Source of the DNA: Psychrobacter sp. LV10R520-6
GTDB taxonomy: Bacteria > Pseudomonadota > Gammaproteobacteria > Pseudomonadales > Moraxellaceae
Assembly: GCF_900182925.1 (NCBI RefSeq)
Contig: NZ_LT900024.1
Span: 1,054,001-1,118,000 of the forward strand
DNA length: 64,000 nt
Direction of reading: 5' to 3'
In this document: positions 63,843-64,000 of the stretch, in pieces
Position numbering within the stretch: the stretch's first letter is position 1
Layout of the letters: the number at the start of each line of letters is the position of its first letter
Made by a program: the position numbers and the translations under genes
The notes under the pieces: generated by a model
Databases searched by the model: none
The model's input: only the letters and a program-made list of their open reading frames with translations
What the model was told of the DNA's origin: nothing

Positions 63843-64000
63843 ATGAATCGTAATGACAATAAAGATGCTGGCATGAATAACAACAATACCAATCAGCCGA
63901 CAAGTCTCTTTGCTGACAAAGCTTATGCTGCGCCATCTGAACAAAATGAAGAGCTGACGGCATCGGTAAACAAAAATAATTTAAACAAAGAGCAGCCTAT
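63843..64000 (+). CDS. Start of an Asn-rich gene cut by the window end
   Basis: An ATG at 63843 opens a frame that runs off the window after 52 codons without a stop. The visible part is polar and Asn-rich (MNRNDNKDAGMNNNNTNQPT, SLFADKAYAAPSEQNEEL), so the N-terminus is probably disordered. The family cannot be told. The ribosome site is weak. Confidence 0.5.
   Translation, partial: MNRNDNKDAGMNNNNTNQPTSLFADKAYAAPSEQNEELTASVNKNNLNKEQP

Noticed and set aside
1..64000. tRNA, rRNA, CRISPR arrays, riboswitches
   Set aside because: No cloverleaf, rRNA segment, regular spaced repeat or recognisable riboswitch core was seen on either strand by eye. A tRNAscan-SE and Rfam search would settle this.

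Overview
The window looks like a chromosomal segment of a Psychrobacter-like member of the Moraxellaceae (Gammaproteobacteria). This is inferred from gene content and protein style: a large NAD-glutamate dehydrogenase, long Gln-rich SbcC and SbcD, a single-chain Sat with a 4Fe-4S-free CysH, a DUF934 gene beside cysI, a DEAD-box helicase with a Gly/Arg tail, and a propionate cluster with AcnD/PrpF. No rRNA, tRNA or CRISPR was recognised, and no database search was possible.

Layout. 1-9.5 kb: 3' part of NAD-glutamate dehydrogenase, then the SbcD-SbcC nuclease pair on the minus strand. 9.7-22.2 kb: assimilatory sulfate genes, with cysG, cysH, cysI and DUF934 on the minus strand facing sat and two sulfate-binding lipoproteins, CysT, CysW and a short CysA on the plus strand. 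22.2-24.9 kb: an ArsR-type regulator, Bfd and a two-subunit bacterioferritin. 25-33 kb: an MFS exporter, a YghU-type GST, a DUF1176 protein, a DEAD-box helicase and a DUF819 membrane protein. 33-41.4 kb: accessory and decaying DNA, with a RhuM-Fic protein, gene remnants, MtfA, a frameshifted secreted protein, a near-perfect XerCD dif site at 36.8 kb, a tyrosine integrase and an IS3-family remnant. The dif site suggests this is the replication terminus. 41.6-57 kb: a LysR regulator, a non-canonical Nramp-like transporter and the 2-methylcitrate genes (prpB, prpC, acnD, prpF, prpD). These are interrupted by a HEPN-domain gene and followed by an ABC exporter and a membrane-tailed ElaA-type acetyltransferase. 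57-61 kb: an SDR and a compact mercury operon (merR, merT, merP, merF, merA) with a clear MerR operator. 61-64 kb: a DUF2868 protein, a sterol-desaturase-family enzyme and the start of one more gene.

How the parts work together. Sulfate is captured by the two lipoproteins, imported by CysTWA, activated by Sat, reduced by CysH, and reduced to sulfide by CysI with siroheme from CysG. Propionyl-CoA is consumed by PrpC, by either Fe-S AcnD (with PrpF) or PrpD, and by PrpB. BfrA carries the ferroxidase ligands and BfrB the haem ligand; Bfd would mobilise the stored iron. MerT, MerF and MerP bring Hg(II) to MerA.

Most novel points: the dif site in a degraded zone, a HEPN gene inside the prp cluster, a 23-nt exact copy of part of bfrB in the arsR leader, direct repeats flanking mtfA, a 15-nt motif shared by the bfd and prpD upstream regions, and a 15-bp hairpin inside the start of the ABC transporter gene.
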